This document shows, piece by piece, positions 40,482 to 49,902 of a stretch of DNA of 49,902 nt. Position numbers and translations under genes: made by a program. The stretch comes from Clostridiaceae bacterium. Lineage in GTDB: Bacteria > Bacillota > Clostridia > Saccharofermentanales > DTU023. Below the pieces are notes generated by a model. That model was not told the origin of the DNA and ran no database searches. It saw nothing but the letters and a program-made list of their open reading frames with translations. The stretch's first letter is position 1. The number at the start of each line of letters is the position of its first letter. The stretch is taken from assembly GCA_012522435.1 (NCBI GenBank), contig JAAYKK010000078.1, positions 1 through 49,902 on the forward strand. Direction: 5' to 3'.

Positions 40482-42217
40482 ATGACGAAAAAAGTATTAA
40501 AAATTAGCATAACCATTATTCTAATTTTTAGTTTAACCAGTTGTAGCTTTTTCAAAGATTTTCTCAATCGCGATAAATCCAAAGAAATTGAAAAAAGTGA
40601 AATAGCCGAAGAAATTGAAAAAAGCGAAATTGCCGATGAAACAGATGAAAACATTGATATAAATAAGCAGAGACGCATGAATGTCAAGCCTGAAGATGTC
40701 GAATGGGAAATGGATACTGTTAGTCAAAATTATCTAATTGCCCTTAATGCTTTTTTGCCGAAAAAGAAACAAATATTGTACCGATTGAAAATGATCCAGT
40801 TTCGCTCACCGCCCAAGCAGACCTCCCGGAAGATAAAGTTCTCGAATACTGGCTGCTTAACGGTGAAAAACAAGATTCTCAAGAAACAGACTATCCTGTC
40901 GAAGCATCTGAAATGACTGTCATTGAAAGTGTACAAAGACAAAATAAACAAGTCGCAACTTTCGGTGCCGAAATGTATTTTCTAAATGAAAAAGGTGAAC
41001 CGAAAGGTGATCCGTTCTCATTTTTCGATTTTGAAAAACCTTATCAAAATCCTGTCACCGAAGAAAAATTGGACGGCGGTAAAATAACCGTACATGTCAA
41101 AGCTATTGAACCTCCACAACCTGAACCACCTGAAGATAAAGATGAAGAACCGGAAAAAATCGAGTATGTGATCGATCATTGGCTCTTTAACGGAATACCT
41201 TATTACTTCAGCTCCACTGTTAAATCATTCACTGTAACAGGTTTGGACTATTCACTGACCTATGAAGCAGTCTGGAGAGACAAAAACGAACCCGCATACC
41301 CACTGCCGGAGATTCTGAAAGTAGATCCTGACGCAGTTGAAGAACCCGAAGAAGAAATAACTCTAGACATAGATAAAGTTTCCAATACTGGATATTTTGC
41401 AATAGTTTTCAACGGATCTTTTAAAGGTACTGACCTGACTCAAATTCCGCTTAACAAAACTATGGATTTAACTGTAAAAGCCAATGTCCCGGAAAAGAAA
41501 GCTGTAGATTACTGGCTCTTTAACGGTCTAGATCTCTATACTGAAGAAGATACAATAGATATCGAAGCCACTGAAATGACAATCATTGAACCTCTGTTCA
41601 GAGATCGCAAAGAAGTAAAATCTATTCAATCCTACATGAAGTTTTTTGATAAAGATGGCAAGCCGGCAGGAACAAAATTTGACAAGTTTGATTTTGAAGA
41701 CGACTACAAAAATCCTAATACTGATGAAATTTACAATGGAAAATACACCACAGTTAACGTTGAAGCCGATATCCCGGAAAAGAAAGTCCTCTCGCATTGG
41801 AAGATTAATGAAGTTGCCTATTCTTTTGCTGTACCATACTTTAACGTTTACAATCTTGACGAATCAACTATTTATGAAGCTGTTCTCGCAGATGAAAATA
41901 AAGACGAAGAAACCACAACAACTACTACTACTGCTGTTCCAGTTATAGAATATCCTACCTATAGTATTGTTACACCTCCTATAACAAACGCTACTACTAC
42001 TCCTACAACCACAGAAAAACCCATCTACGGTATCATCACCCCTCCCGATGAAGATTATCCACCGCCAACTCCCGCACCTATGCCTACACCTACACCTACT
42101 ACCATACCTCCTCATCCAACTCCTGCACCAACACCTGCACCAACACCTACCACCACTTCAGGAGAAACAGGAACAACCACAACTGAGCCACCATGGGCAT
42201 CTGGAACTATTAATTAA
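40482..42217 (+). pseudogene. repeat-containing surface lipoprotein split by a -1 frame change at a T6 tract (decayed, phase-variable, recoded, or sequencing error)
   Basis: Lipobox SLTSC; ORFs 40482-40916 and 40913-42217 join in the -1 frame at T_TTT_TTG (40751-40757), restoring a complete first repeat (NAFFAEKETNIVPIENDPVSLTAQADLPEDKVLEYWLLNG...). Confidence 0.75.
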
Positions 42218-42268
42218 TTAGATACAACAATAACCTCATTATTTTTCACCTAACTTAACGAAGAATAA

Positions 42269-42307
42269 GCAATACAAGATACTAACAACTTGTATTGCTT
42301 TTTTTAT
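42269..42307 (+). terminator. terminator of the lipoprotein gene
   Basis: GCAATACAAG...CTTGTATTGC followed by T7. Confidence 0.85.
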
Positions 42308-42374
42308 CTATTGATTTTTGTTCTTTTTAGTGGGTATGAGAAGTCGATCAATTCGCTCTCATGGAACAAAAATG

Positions 42375-42505
42375 CAAGAGATCCAAATCTAATTTCGGAA
42401 AATTTGAAATTCTGCTACAAATATGCTCAAATCAGACCTCTAGGCAGCAAAAACAAAAGAGATCCAAATCGAATTTTGGTTCTCTTAAGATTTTGCTACG
42501 AATAA
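42375..42505. repeat. imperfect direct repeat pair
   Basis: caagagatccaaatctaatttcgg...tctgctacaaata vs caaaagagatccaaatcgaattttgg...tttgctacgaataa. Confidence 0.6.
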
Positions 42506-42518
42506 AAGTAATTAATAA

Positions 42519-43769
42519 TCACTGATGTTTATAAACGAAATGTTGATCAGTATGATCCTGACGGTAATTCTGGAGGAATCTACCCAGCCTGCCAACTGCT
42601 TCTTCCAAGACATCAATTTCAGGCAAAAATACAATTCGGAAATGATCCGGATTTGGCCAGTGAAAGCCTCCGCCCCTAACCAATAAAACCTGTTCTTCTC
42701 TTAAAAAATCAAAGACAAATCTTTCATCGCTCGTGATGCCAAAACGTTCAACATCCAATTTAGGAAATACATAAAAAGCTGCTTGAGGACGAACATAGGA
42801 TAGTCCTTCTATTTTATCGAGTGCTTTACATACAGCTTCCCTTTGTTCATAGACTCTTCCGCCGGGACTCATCATAGCTTTAGTTTTCTCCGAAGATGCT
42901 AATGCAGCCGGTACAGTATATTGTGCTTGTACGTTTGAACAAAGACGCATTGAGGATAACATGTTCAAGCCTTCAACATAGCTGCGTACCGCAACTTTAG
43001 GACCTGATAAACACATCCAGCCGATTCGAAATCCGGCAATTAAATGTGATTTGGATAAACCATTCAAGGTAATGCAAAATAAATCGGGTGCTAAAGATGC
43101 TATTGAAGTAAACTTAACATCGTCCATTACCAGACGATCATAAATTTCATCGGCAAAAATGATCAATTGATGTTCGCGAGCCAAGCTAACAATTTCTTGT
43201 AGAATTTCTTGAGAATAAACTACCCCGGTAGGATTGTTAGGATTGATTACGACAATAGCCTTGGTTTTATCATTAATCTTAGATCTCAGATCAGCCAGAT
43301 CCGGCTGCCAATTTGCTTTTTCATCACAAAGATAATGGCGAACTGTTCCCCCGGCTAAAGTTGCCATAGCAGTCCAGAGCGGATAGTCAGGAGCCGGAAT
43401 TAAGATTTCATCACCATCATCCAAAAGTCCTTGCATACAAATCTGAATTAATTCAGAGACACCGTTTCCGGTATATATGTCGTCGGGTGTGACACCTTCT
43501 ATACCCATCTTTAAATGATAATCAGCAATTGCTACTCTTGTTTCATAAACTCCTCTGGAATCAGAATAGCCTTGAGCTTTGCGTAAATTATCCGAAACAC
43601 TGTCAATAACCTCTTGCGGAGCATTGAATCCGAAAGGTCCCGGATTGCCGATATTTAATTTTAAAATTTCTATACCTTCATTTTCCATACGTGTAGCTTC
43701 ATCAAGTGCCGGTCCTCTGACATCATAAGCTACATTAAACAGTTTTGAAGATTTTTGAAAAGTTCTCAT
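42519..43769 (-). CDS. AlaA-like pyridoxal phosphate aminotransferase
   Basis: NIGNPGPFGF, NPNNPTGVVYS, LSKSHLIAGFRIGWM. Confidence 0.92.
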   Translation of the reverse strand: MRTFQKSSKLFNVAYDVRGPALDEATRMENEGIEILKLNIGNPGPFGFNAPQEVIDSVSDNLRKAQGYSDSRGVYETRVAIADYHLKMGIEGVTPDDIYTGNGVSELIQICMQGLLDDGDEILIPAPDYPLWTAMATLAGGTVRHYLCDEKANWQPDLADLRSKINDKTKAIVVINPNNPTGVVYSQEILQEIVSLAREHQLIIFADEIYDRLVMDDVKFTSIASLAPDLFCITLNGLSKSHLIAGFRIGWMCLSGPKVAVRSYVEGLNMLSSMRLCSNVQAQYTVPAALASSEKTKAMMSPGGRVYEQREAVCKALDKIEGLSYVRPQAAFYVFPKLDVERFGITSDERFVFDFLREEQVLLVRGGGFHWPNPDHFRIVFLPEIDVLEEAVGRLGRFLQNYRQDHTDQHFVYKHQ

Positions 43770-43792
43770 ATAAAAAACCTCCTCTAAAATAA

Positions 43793-44047
43793 AAAAACGC
43801 CTAAACAGAAATGATTCTGTTTAGGGCGAACATAGTCCGTGTTACCACCTAATTTCGATCTTCCTCACAGTCGATCGCACTCAGCAGGTATATTTTACCT
43901 TGATCCTATCTCGTTAGGATATACGGCAGATCTTACTTAGTTGTTTCCTGTTCGGTCCGCGGCTCAAAGGGGGCTTGTTCATGACCGCTTTCATTGTTTG
44001 ATGAAGTTAGCGGGCTTCAGAACTTCTTCCTTCTCACAGCCTCTAAA
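43793..44047 (-). promoter_or_regulatory. T-box riboswitch leader
   Basis: Reverse strand AGGTGGTAACACGGA T-box sequence, then terminator CGCCCTAAACAGAATCATTTCTGTTTAGGCG-TTTTTTT before the aminotransferase; TATAAT just upstream. Confidence 0.82.
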
Positions 44048-44184
44048 ATTAAATTATAAACTGAACTATAGCAAATTGTTTTATTATTTGCAAACAAAAA
44101 AATATTACATTATGGTTAACTTCCAGCTCATGAAAAAGTCTATTTTCGTCCACGAATTTTATTAAAAATTCTCGGATAGTTAAG

Positions 44185-44727
44185 TTATTTAGATGTTTCA
44201 GTAACAGTTGGGCTAAGATAGTTGTGTTGCTCGGAATTATGATCGCGCTCAGCTATGATTTGCCTTTTTAAAATTATCTCCAACGTATCACTGTCCTGTT
44301 CAACCAAAGTTAACTCACTTTGACCGAGCGGCTCACCAAGTCCTTGATCATTAAAGTAAATTTCCAGATATAAATTAACTTTTGCCAGTTCAGAATCAGT
44401 GATAAGACTTTGTTTGTGATCATTATTCTCTAAAAATAAAGTTCGTAAATAGTCGTCAAATTCTGGACTATCTACCTTAATCTGCGGCTCATATTGCTCT
44501 AAATATGCTTGGGTTGCTTTTCTAAGTTGGGCCACTGTGACATCAGGTGAAACACCGATCTCTTCAACCAAATCAGCATATTCTTTTTGTTCTTCAAGTG
44601 TAAGTTCCAGATCTGTCAGCTCATCTTTTTGATAAAAAGACTGATATAAAACGACAAATAGAATAATTGTTACAATCAAGGCAATAGTCGAGATTATTAT
44701 TCGATTAGTATTAAATTTATTCTCCAT
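44185..44727 (-). CDS. hypothetical membrane-anchored protein
   Basis: N-terminal TM (IIISTIALIVTIILFVVLY), extracytoplasmic domain; approximate start MENKFNTNR. Confidence 0.6.
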   Translation of the reverse strand: MENKFNTNRIIISTIALIVTIILFVVLYQSFYQKDELTDLELTLEEQKEYADLVEEIGVSPDVTVAQLRKATQAYLEQYEPQIKVDSPEFDDYLRTLFLENNDHKQSLITDSELAKVNLYLEIYFNDQGLGEPLGQSELTLVEQDSDTLEIILKRQIIAERDHNSEQHNYLSPTVTETSK

Positions 44728-44851
44728 CTGCGATTGTTCCTCATCACAAAAATTGAATTTTAACAAAGTACTTGCAAAATACTAATTCAAGTATGATAAT
44801 TCTAAAGTGAGAATATATTAATTAAAGTTTTAATTATCAACAATCAACTAT

Positions 44852-44926
44852 GCGGGATTAACTCAGTGGTAGAGTGTTAGCTTCCCAAGCTGAAAGTCGC
44901 GGGTTCGAATCCCGTATCCCGCTCCA
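44852..44926 (+). tRNA. tRNA-Gly (anticodon CCC), CCA encoded
   Basis: Cloverleaf: acceptor GCGGGAT/ATCCCGC, anticodon arm TTAGC-TTCCCAA-GCTGA, T arm GCGGG-TTCGAAT-CCCGT, TCCA end. Confidence 0.93.
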
Positions 44927-44944
44927 CTATAAATCTCAAAACAC

Positions 44945-47032
44945 TTAAAGCACAATTAACTCTTCTTGTGAAGGATAAGGAAATACATCATATGGTGAAT
45001 ACAATTCTATTTCACGTAATAAAGTTGCAAGATCGGCCATTGCAGGACGCAGGTCCTCTACCATGCCACGGATAACTAGCTCAGGATCTTCAGGTTCAAT
45101 TACTTCACCGATCATTCGATCAATCTCTTTAGTTTTAGCATCCAGCTTATCCATCAGATCGGCATTAAATTGAGCTCGTGCTGTAGCAGATTTACTGAAT
45201 CCGCCCGAAGCTACTTTTTCCAAATCTGCCTGATAGCGGATCAAAGCCGGATAGACTCCTTCTTGAGCCATTCTTGTAATAATTCTCGCTTGAGTTTTAA
45301 CTGAATGAATAAAATCTTTGATCAGAACCTGATAACGCGCTTCAAGTTCCTGACTGTTCAGAACATCAAATTTTTCCAACAGTTCAATTGTAGCGGTATC
45401 TCGTAATATCTCAACCGTATCTATATAATTCTCATAATGTTTCAGGCCACGCTTTTCTGCTTCGGACTTCCAACTCTGACCATAGCCGTTTCCGGTAAAT
45501 AAAATCGGATGATGTTGATTTAAAATATCATGCGTGATTGTCATGATCGATTTATGCAATTCATCTGCATCAGATCTGGGATTTTTTTCTAAACGATCAG
45601 CAATTTCCTTTAAGCTTTCAGCCATCCCGGCAAAAAGAAATGTATTAAGTGGAGATGCATTAAGTGATGCTCCCAAGGTTCTAATTTCAAATTTATTACC
45701 GCTGAAACTAATCGGAGCTGTACGGTTACGATCTGTCGCATCAATACTTTGAGCCGCTAGACTGACTAAGGGTGCAGTTAGCTGGGTTAACTCTACCGGC
45801 GTAATCTCAGTAGTTTCAGCTAATTGCATGAACAAGTCATGTAATTTATCTCCCAAATAAATTGAAAGTACACTCGGCGGAGCCTCTTGTCTGCCTAATC
45901 GATAATCATTACCTTCATTGGAAGATGCCATTCGGAGTAATACTTGATATTTGTCTACAGCTTGAATAAAAGCAGAAAGAAAAACTATGAATTGCAGATC
46001 TTCCGGGGCACGATCACCGGGATCAAACAGATTGTCACCATTTGAAGCCTGTAAAGAAATATTGTTATGTTTACCTGAACCGTTTAAACCACCAAAAGGT
46101 TTCTCAGTTAAGAGACATTCAAATCCGTGTCGACGTGCAACTTTTTTCAAAATATCCATGATCAGCATATTTTGATCAATTGTCGTTGTCACATCGGCAA
46201 AAGATGAAACAAGTTCATATTGTCCCGGAGCAACTTCATTATGTTCAATTTCGGCATAAATTCCTAAAGCCCAACATTCACGATTTACTTCTTGCATAAA
46301 GTCCTGAATATTTTCACTCATTGAGCTAAAATAAGGATCCTCATAATCGCCACCTCTAGGCATCTCAGCAGAGAATAAAGTTTTCTCACAGAATCTGAGA
46401 TCTGGTCTTTGAGCTGCTTTAGCTTGATAGACTAAAAAGTATTCTTGTTCCAAACCGACCATCGGTCTGACAAATTCAACTTCAGTTTTGCCCAGAAGAT
46501 TTAAAACTCTGGTTGCCTGTTTGCTCAATGCTTCACGGGCATTGATCAAAGGCATCTTCATATCTAATTTCGCACCGGTATAACTGATGAAGACACTCGG
46601 AATATAGAGAACATTTTTTCTCACAAAAGCTGATGAGGACACGTCCCAATAGGTATAACCGCGCGCTTCAAATGTATCGCGCAGTCCGCCATGTGGAAAG
46701 GCCGAACCATCAGTTTCTCCGCGCATCAAAGACTTACCCGATAATCTAGAAATCGGTAAACCGTCTTTTCCCTCTTGGAGGAAAGAAACATGTTTTTCAG
46801 CAGTTTTTCCGGTTAATGGTTGAAACCAATGACAAAAATGGGTCGCCCCTCTTTCCATCGCCCAAACTTTCATAGCATGGGCTATTGCATCCGCCACTTC
46901 TCGATCAATTGGCTGATTTTGGAAAATAGCCTTCTCCCAAGCATAATACACAGGTTTTGGCAAACGATCCTTCATCACAGATCTGCCGAATAACTTTTCT
47001 CCAAATTCATTGACCAGTTCAAAACGAGTCAT
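44945..47032 (-). CDS. glnN: type III glutamine synthetase
   Basis: THFCHWFQPLTGKTAEKH, GGLNGSGKHNN, RNRTAPISFSGNKFEIR; Shine-Dalgarno supports start 47032. Confidence 0.95.
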   Translation of the reverse strand: MTRFELVNEFGEKLFGRSVMKDRLPKPVYYAWEKAIFQNQPIDREVADAIAHAMKVWAMERGATHFCHWFQPLTGKTAEKHVSFLQEGKDGLPISRLSGKSLMRGETDGSAFPHGGLRDTFEARGYTYWDVSSSAFVRKNVLYIPSVFISYTGAKLDMKMPLINAREALSKQATRVLNLLGKTEVEFVRPMVGLEQEYFLVYQAKAAQRPDLRFCEKTLFSAEMPRGGDYEDPYFSSMSENIQDFMQEVNRECWALGIYAEIEHNEVAPGQYELVSSFADVTTTIDQNMLIMDILKKVARRHGFECLLTEKPFGGLNGSGKHNNISLQASNGDNLFDPGDRAPEDLQFIVFLSAFIQAVDKYQVLLRMASSNEGNDYRLGRQEAPPSVLSIYLGDKLHDLFMQLAETTEITPVELTQLTAPLVSLAAQSIDATDRNRTAPISFSGNKFEIRTLGASLNASPLNTFLFAGMAESLKEIADRLEKNPRSDADELHKSIMTITHDILNQHHPILFTGNGYGQSWKSEAEKRGLKHYENYIDTVEILRDTATIELLEKFDVLNSQELEARYQVLIKDFIHSVKTQARIITRMAQEGVYPALIRYQADLEKVASGGFSKSATARAQFNADLMDKLDAKTKEIDRMIGEVIEPEDPELVIRGMVEDLRPAMADLATLLREIELYSPYDVFPYPSQEELIVL

Positions 47033-47054
47033 CGATCTATCCTCCAATTTCAGT

Positions 47055-48029
47055 TCAGATAATATTATGCAATAGGTCTTCTGAATCTCTATTTGACAAC
47101 AAGCCGAGCGGAATGTCAAAAATTGTTTTTGCTCCATATTGTTCTGCCCGGAATAACTTATAAGTAGCTCTAGCAAAAGCTACACTAATTGCCGCCGTAT
47201 ATTCAGGATTACTTTCAAGTTTTAAGTTAAATTCATAAACTGCTTTATTATCAGGAGATGTACTTCCTTGTCTAATCACAGTTCCGCCATGAGGCATACC
47301 TTGATGCTTAGCCTTGAACTCAGTTCCTGTAATGAACTTAACTTCAGTTTGATATGGTGCAAAATAATCAGGCATCTTGACAATTTTTTCTTTGATTTCA
47401 GCTTGATCAGCATCAGATTCGGCAACTACATAGACTAGTCTTTGATGTGCTTTGACAGATGTATAGTCAACATCTTGACCTGATTTAATTTGCTCAATCA
47501 TAGCTTGGTCGGGAATTGTATATTGCGCACCCATTTTCACACCGGGAACTCTGCGTACCGCATCACTATGTCCTTGGCTTAAGCCTTTACCCCAAAATGT
47601 ATAAGAATTACCTTCTGGTAAAATTGCTTCCGCCATCATTCTTTGTAATGAGAAAAGTCCAGGATCCCAGCCGATGGCAATCGTTGAAACATGTTTTGTT
47701 GCTAGAGCAATTTCATTCATTTTGATGTAATAATCAGCAATTGACGCATGGTTATCAAAACAATCCACCGTATTAAAATGAGCTGCCAATTCGGGACCCT
47801 GAACAGGAATATCCTTTTGCGATCCTCCTGCCAAAATCAAAACATCGAGATCATTTTTATAATCAAAGATATCTTGAAATGACTCAACTCTATTTTCAGT
47901 AGCAATGGTTGCAGGATCACGCCTCGTAAAAATAGCAAACAGCTCCAGATCGGAACTGTTTGTTAAAGCGGTTTCTATTCCCCTGCCTAAGTTACCATAG
48001 CCTACTATACCTATACGGATTTTTTCCAT
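47055..48029 (-). CDS. ddh: diaminopimelate dehydrogenase
   Basis: IRIGIVGYGNLGRGIE, DCFDNHASI, GWDPGLFSLQR, WGKGLSQGHSDAVRRVPGVK. Confidence 0.94.
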   Translation of the reverse strand: MEKIRIGIVGYGNLGRGIETALTNSSDLELFAIFTRRDPATIATENRVESFQDIFDYKNDLDVLILAGGSQKDIPVQGPELAAHFNTVDCFDNHASIADYYIKMNEIALATKHVSTIAIGWDPGLFSLQRMMAEAILPEGNSYTFWGKGLSQGHSDAVRRVPGVKMGAQYTIPDQAMIEQIKSGQDVDYTSVKAHQRLVYVVAESDADQAEIKEKIVKMPDYFAPYQTEVKFITGTEFKAKHQGMPHGGTVIRQGSTSPDNKAVYEFNLKLESNPEYTAAISVAFARATYKLFRAEQYGAKTIFDIPLGLLSNRDSEDLLHNII

Positions 48030-48052
48030 CTGCGCTGCCTCAAAATATCAAA

Positions 48053-48811
48053 TCATCTTTTTTCCAATACATCATCCATATCGTAAAAACCTGCAGGCTG
48101 CCGGATAATGTATTCTGCAGCTTGGATTGCCCCTGCAGCAAAGATTTTACGTGAATTAGCTTGATGCTTGATCTCGATTATCTCATCTTCTCCTGCAAAA
48201 ATTACTGAATGCTCACCAACAATTGTGCCTCCCCTGATTGCGGATACACCTACTTCATTGGCTGACCTGCCTTCATATATACCTGCTCGTCCATCTAATT
48301 CAGTTAGAGAATTCTCTCTACCTTGATTGGCGGCTTCAAACAACATTTTTGCAGTTCCACTTGGAGAGTCGACTTTATAACGATGATGTTTTTCAATTAT
48401 TTCAATATCAAAGTTCTTCAACATTGCAGCTAATTGTTGAACCATGATCTGCATCACATTAACGCCCAAGCTCATGTTTTTAGCATGCATTATTGCAATT
48501 TCTTCAGCTGCTTTGCTGATTGCAGCTTCTTGTTGATCAGTATAACCGGTTGAAGCTATGACCAACGGTATATTGTGCTCAATTCCAAATTCCAGCAAAG
48601 CATCTAAACTTGCAGGATTGGAGAAATCTATGATTACCTCAATTTGATCAATTTGTTCAACATCTGATAAATCTAAATAGACCGGATAAGGTAAGTCAGG
48701 ATCTATTTCTGCTGCAAAACCCGCGACAATTTCATGTTGTGCCGAGTCTTTAAGTAGATCAGTTATCATATGTCCCATTTTACCCGTGGCCCCTGATAAC
48801 AAAATTCTCAT
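48053..48811 (-). CDS. dapB: 4-hydroxy-tetrahydrodipicolinate reductase
   Basis: GATGKMGHMI, IIEKHHRYKVDSPSGTAKML. Confidence 0.95.
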   Translation of the reverse strand: MRILLSGATGKMGHMITDLLKDSAQHEIVAGFAAEIDPDLPYPVYLDLSDVEQIDQIEVIIDFSNPASLDALLEFGIEHNIPLVIASTGYTDQQEAAISKAAEEIAIMHAKNMSLGVNVMQIMVQQLAAMLKNFDIEIIEKHHRYKVDSPSGTAKMLFEAANQGRENSLTELDGRAGIYEGRSANEVGVSAIRGGTIVGEHSVIFAGEDEIIEIKHQANSRKIFAAGAIQAAEYIIRQPAGFYDMDDVLEKR

Positions 48812-48874
48812 TTCGATCCTCTTTCTTTATATCTAAAAAATAATCAGCTTATAAAACTATTTGTATTTAACTCT

Positions 48875-49753
48875 TTACAAATAGCCCAGTGCAGTTAATT
48901 CTTTTCTCAATAGCTCGACAGTATCTTCAGAAGCTCTGGTTAACGGCAAACGTAATTCTCCGGCCGGTAAGCCCAGTAATTCCATAGCTGCGTTAATTGG
49001 CACGGGATTACCTTCATGAAAGATGGCTTTAATCAATGGTAAATATTTTACTTGTAGCTCACCTGCAGTCTTAAAATCTCCATCCAAACAGGCCTTAACC
49101 ATGTTATGCATTTCTTCTGGCAATGCATTAGCAAAAACTGAGATGACTCCTTGGCCACCTACAGACATCAGAGGAACAACAACATCATCATTGCCTGAGT
49201 AAATTGCAAAATCTTGAGGCACTTCATGCCTTAGTGCTGCCGTATAGGCAAGATTTCCGGTAGCATCTTTGATTCCTACGATATTATCGATTTCTGCTAA
49301 TTCTTTGACCAGATTAACCGGAATCTCCACCGCGGTTCTGCTCGGAACAGTATAGAGAATACAAGGAATTGAAACACTGTTTGCTATTGTTTTGTAATGT
49401 TCATAGAGACCTCTTTTGGTAGCCTTATTATAATAAGGTGTTACCAGTAACAAGCCATCTGCTCCTACTTTTTCTGCATCAACACTTAACTCTACTGCAT
49501 GGTCGGTATGATTAATACCTGTTCCGGCAATGACCGGTATCTTTCCTGCAACTCTTTTGACAACTCTCTCGATCGCTTCAATCTGTTCCGGATCTGTGGT
49601 AGTTGAAGCTTCACCGGTTGTACCCATGACAATAATCGCATCTGTTTTATTGTTTAAATGAAAATCTACCAGAGTATCCATACCCTGAAAATCAATTGCT
49701 CCATTGTCTAGAAAAGGTGTGACAATAGCGACACCTGAACCTGTAAATAACAT
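48875..49753 (-). CDS. dapA: 4-hydroxy-tetrahydrodipicolinate synthase
   Basis: MLFTGSGVAIVTPF, GTTGEASTT, YYNKATKRGLYEHYKTIA, GIKDATGN; Shine-Dalgarno AGGAGG before 49753. Confidence 0.95.
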   Translation of the reverse strand: MLFTGSGVAIVTPFLDNGAIDFQGMDTLVDFHLNNKTDAIIVMGTTGEASTTTDPEQIEAIERVVKRVAGKIPVIAGTGINHTDHAVELSVDAEKVGADGLLLVTPYYNKATKRGLYEHYKTIANSVSIPCILYTVPSRTAVEIPVNLVKELAEIDNIVGIKDATGNLAYTAALRHEVPQDFAIYSGNDDVVVPLMSVGGQGVISVFANALPEEMHNMVKACLDGDFKTAGELQVKYLPLIKAIFHEGNPVPINAAMELLGLPAGELRLPLTRASEDTVELLRKELTALGYL

Positions 49754-49803
49754 AGAAGTACCTCCTTGTCGTTTGCTCTGTTCTGTTAAGTTAAAAATTA
49801 AAA

Positions 49804-49879
49804 AGAGATCTGAAAAGCCTCTGGTAGAATGTTCTTGAACAACCACACTTACCTCCGAGAAAGGACAATTCAGATCTCT
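49804..49879 (-). promoter_or_regulatory. dapA leader hairpin with terminator-like 3' end
   Basis: AGAGATCTGAA (49879-49869 on the reverse strand reads as the 5' arm) pairs perfectly with TTCAGATCTCT (49814-49804), followed by TTTTAATTTTT; -10 TATACT at 49891-49886. Confidence 0.65.
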
Positions 49880-49902
49880 ATGAAAAGTATATCAAATAAT
49901 TC

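Overview
AT-rich, low-GC Gram-positive (Clostridia-like) chromosomal window, mostly housekeeping genes: rpoZ-gmk-remA-yicC, uvrC, tsaB/tsaE, rpsI/rplM, prfC, folC, dGTPase/pcrA/hpf, gap, glycine cleavage operon, and glnN-ddh-dapB-dapA. The top candidate is a two-gene redox operon at 7103-9930. The ORF track truncates its first gene. The gene appears to start at 7103 with a strong Shine-Dalgarno and carries one in-frame TGA (7172-7174) exactly at the second cysteine of an N-terminal ferredoxin motif (C-V-N-TGA-G-I-C-E-E-Y-C-P). This suggests a selenocysteine-containing, GltD-like flavoprotein whose Sec would sit at a [4Fe-4S] ligand position, co-transcribed with a geranylgeranyl-reductase-family flavoprotein. 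Other notable items: a threonine-synthase-derived pseudoenzyme; an HPr/Crh-like protein with His15 replaced by Glu; an adjacent membrane cohesin and dockerin-glucosaminidase pair; a repeat-containing lipoprotein interrupted at a T6 slippery tract; five 64-nt GTTC...GAAC cassettes with a 172-bp period; a T-box; an unusual dapA leader; and a remnant LPXTG-like sorting signal. All calls come from reading the sequence. No searches or folding programs were run.
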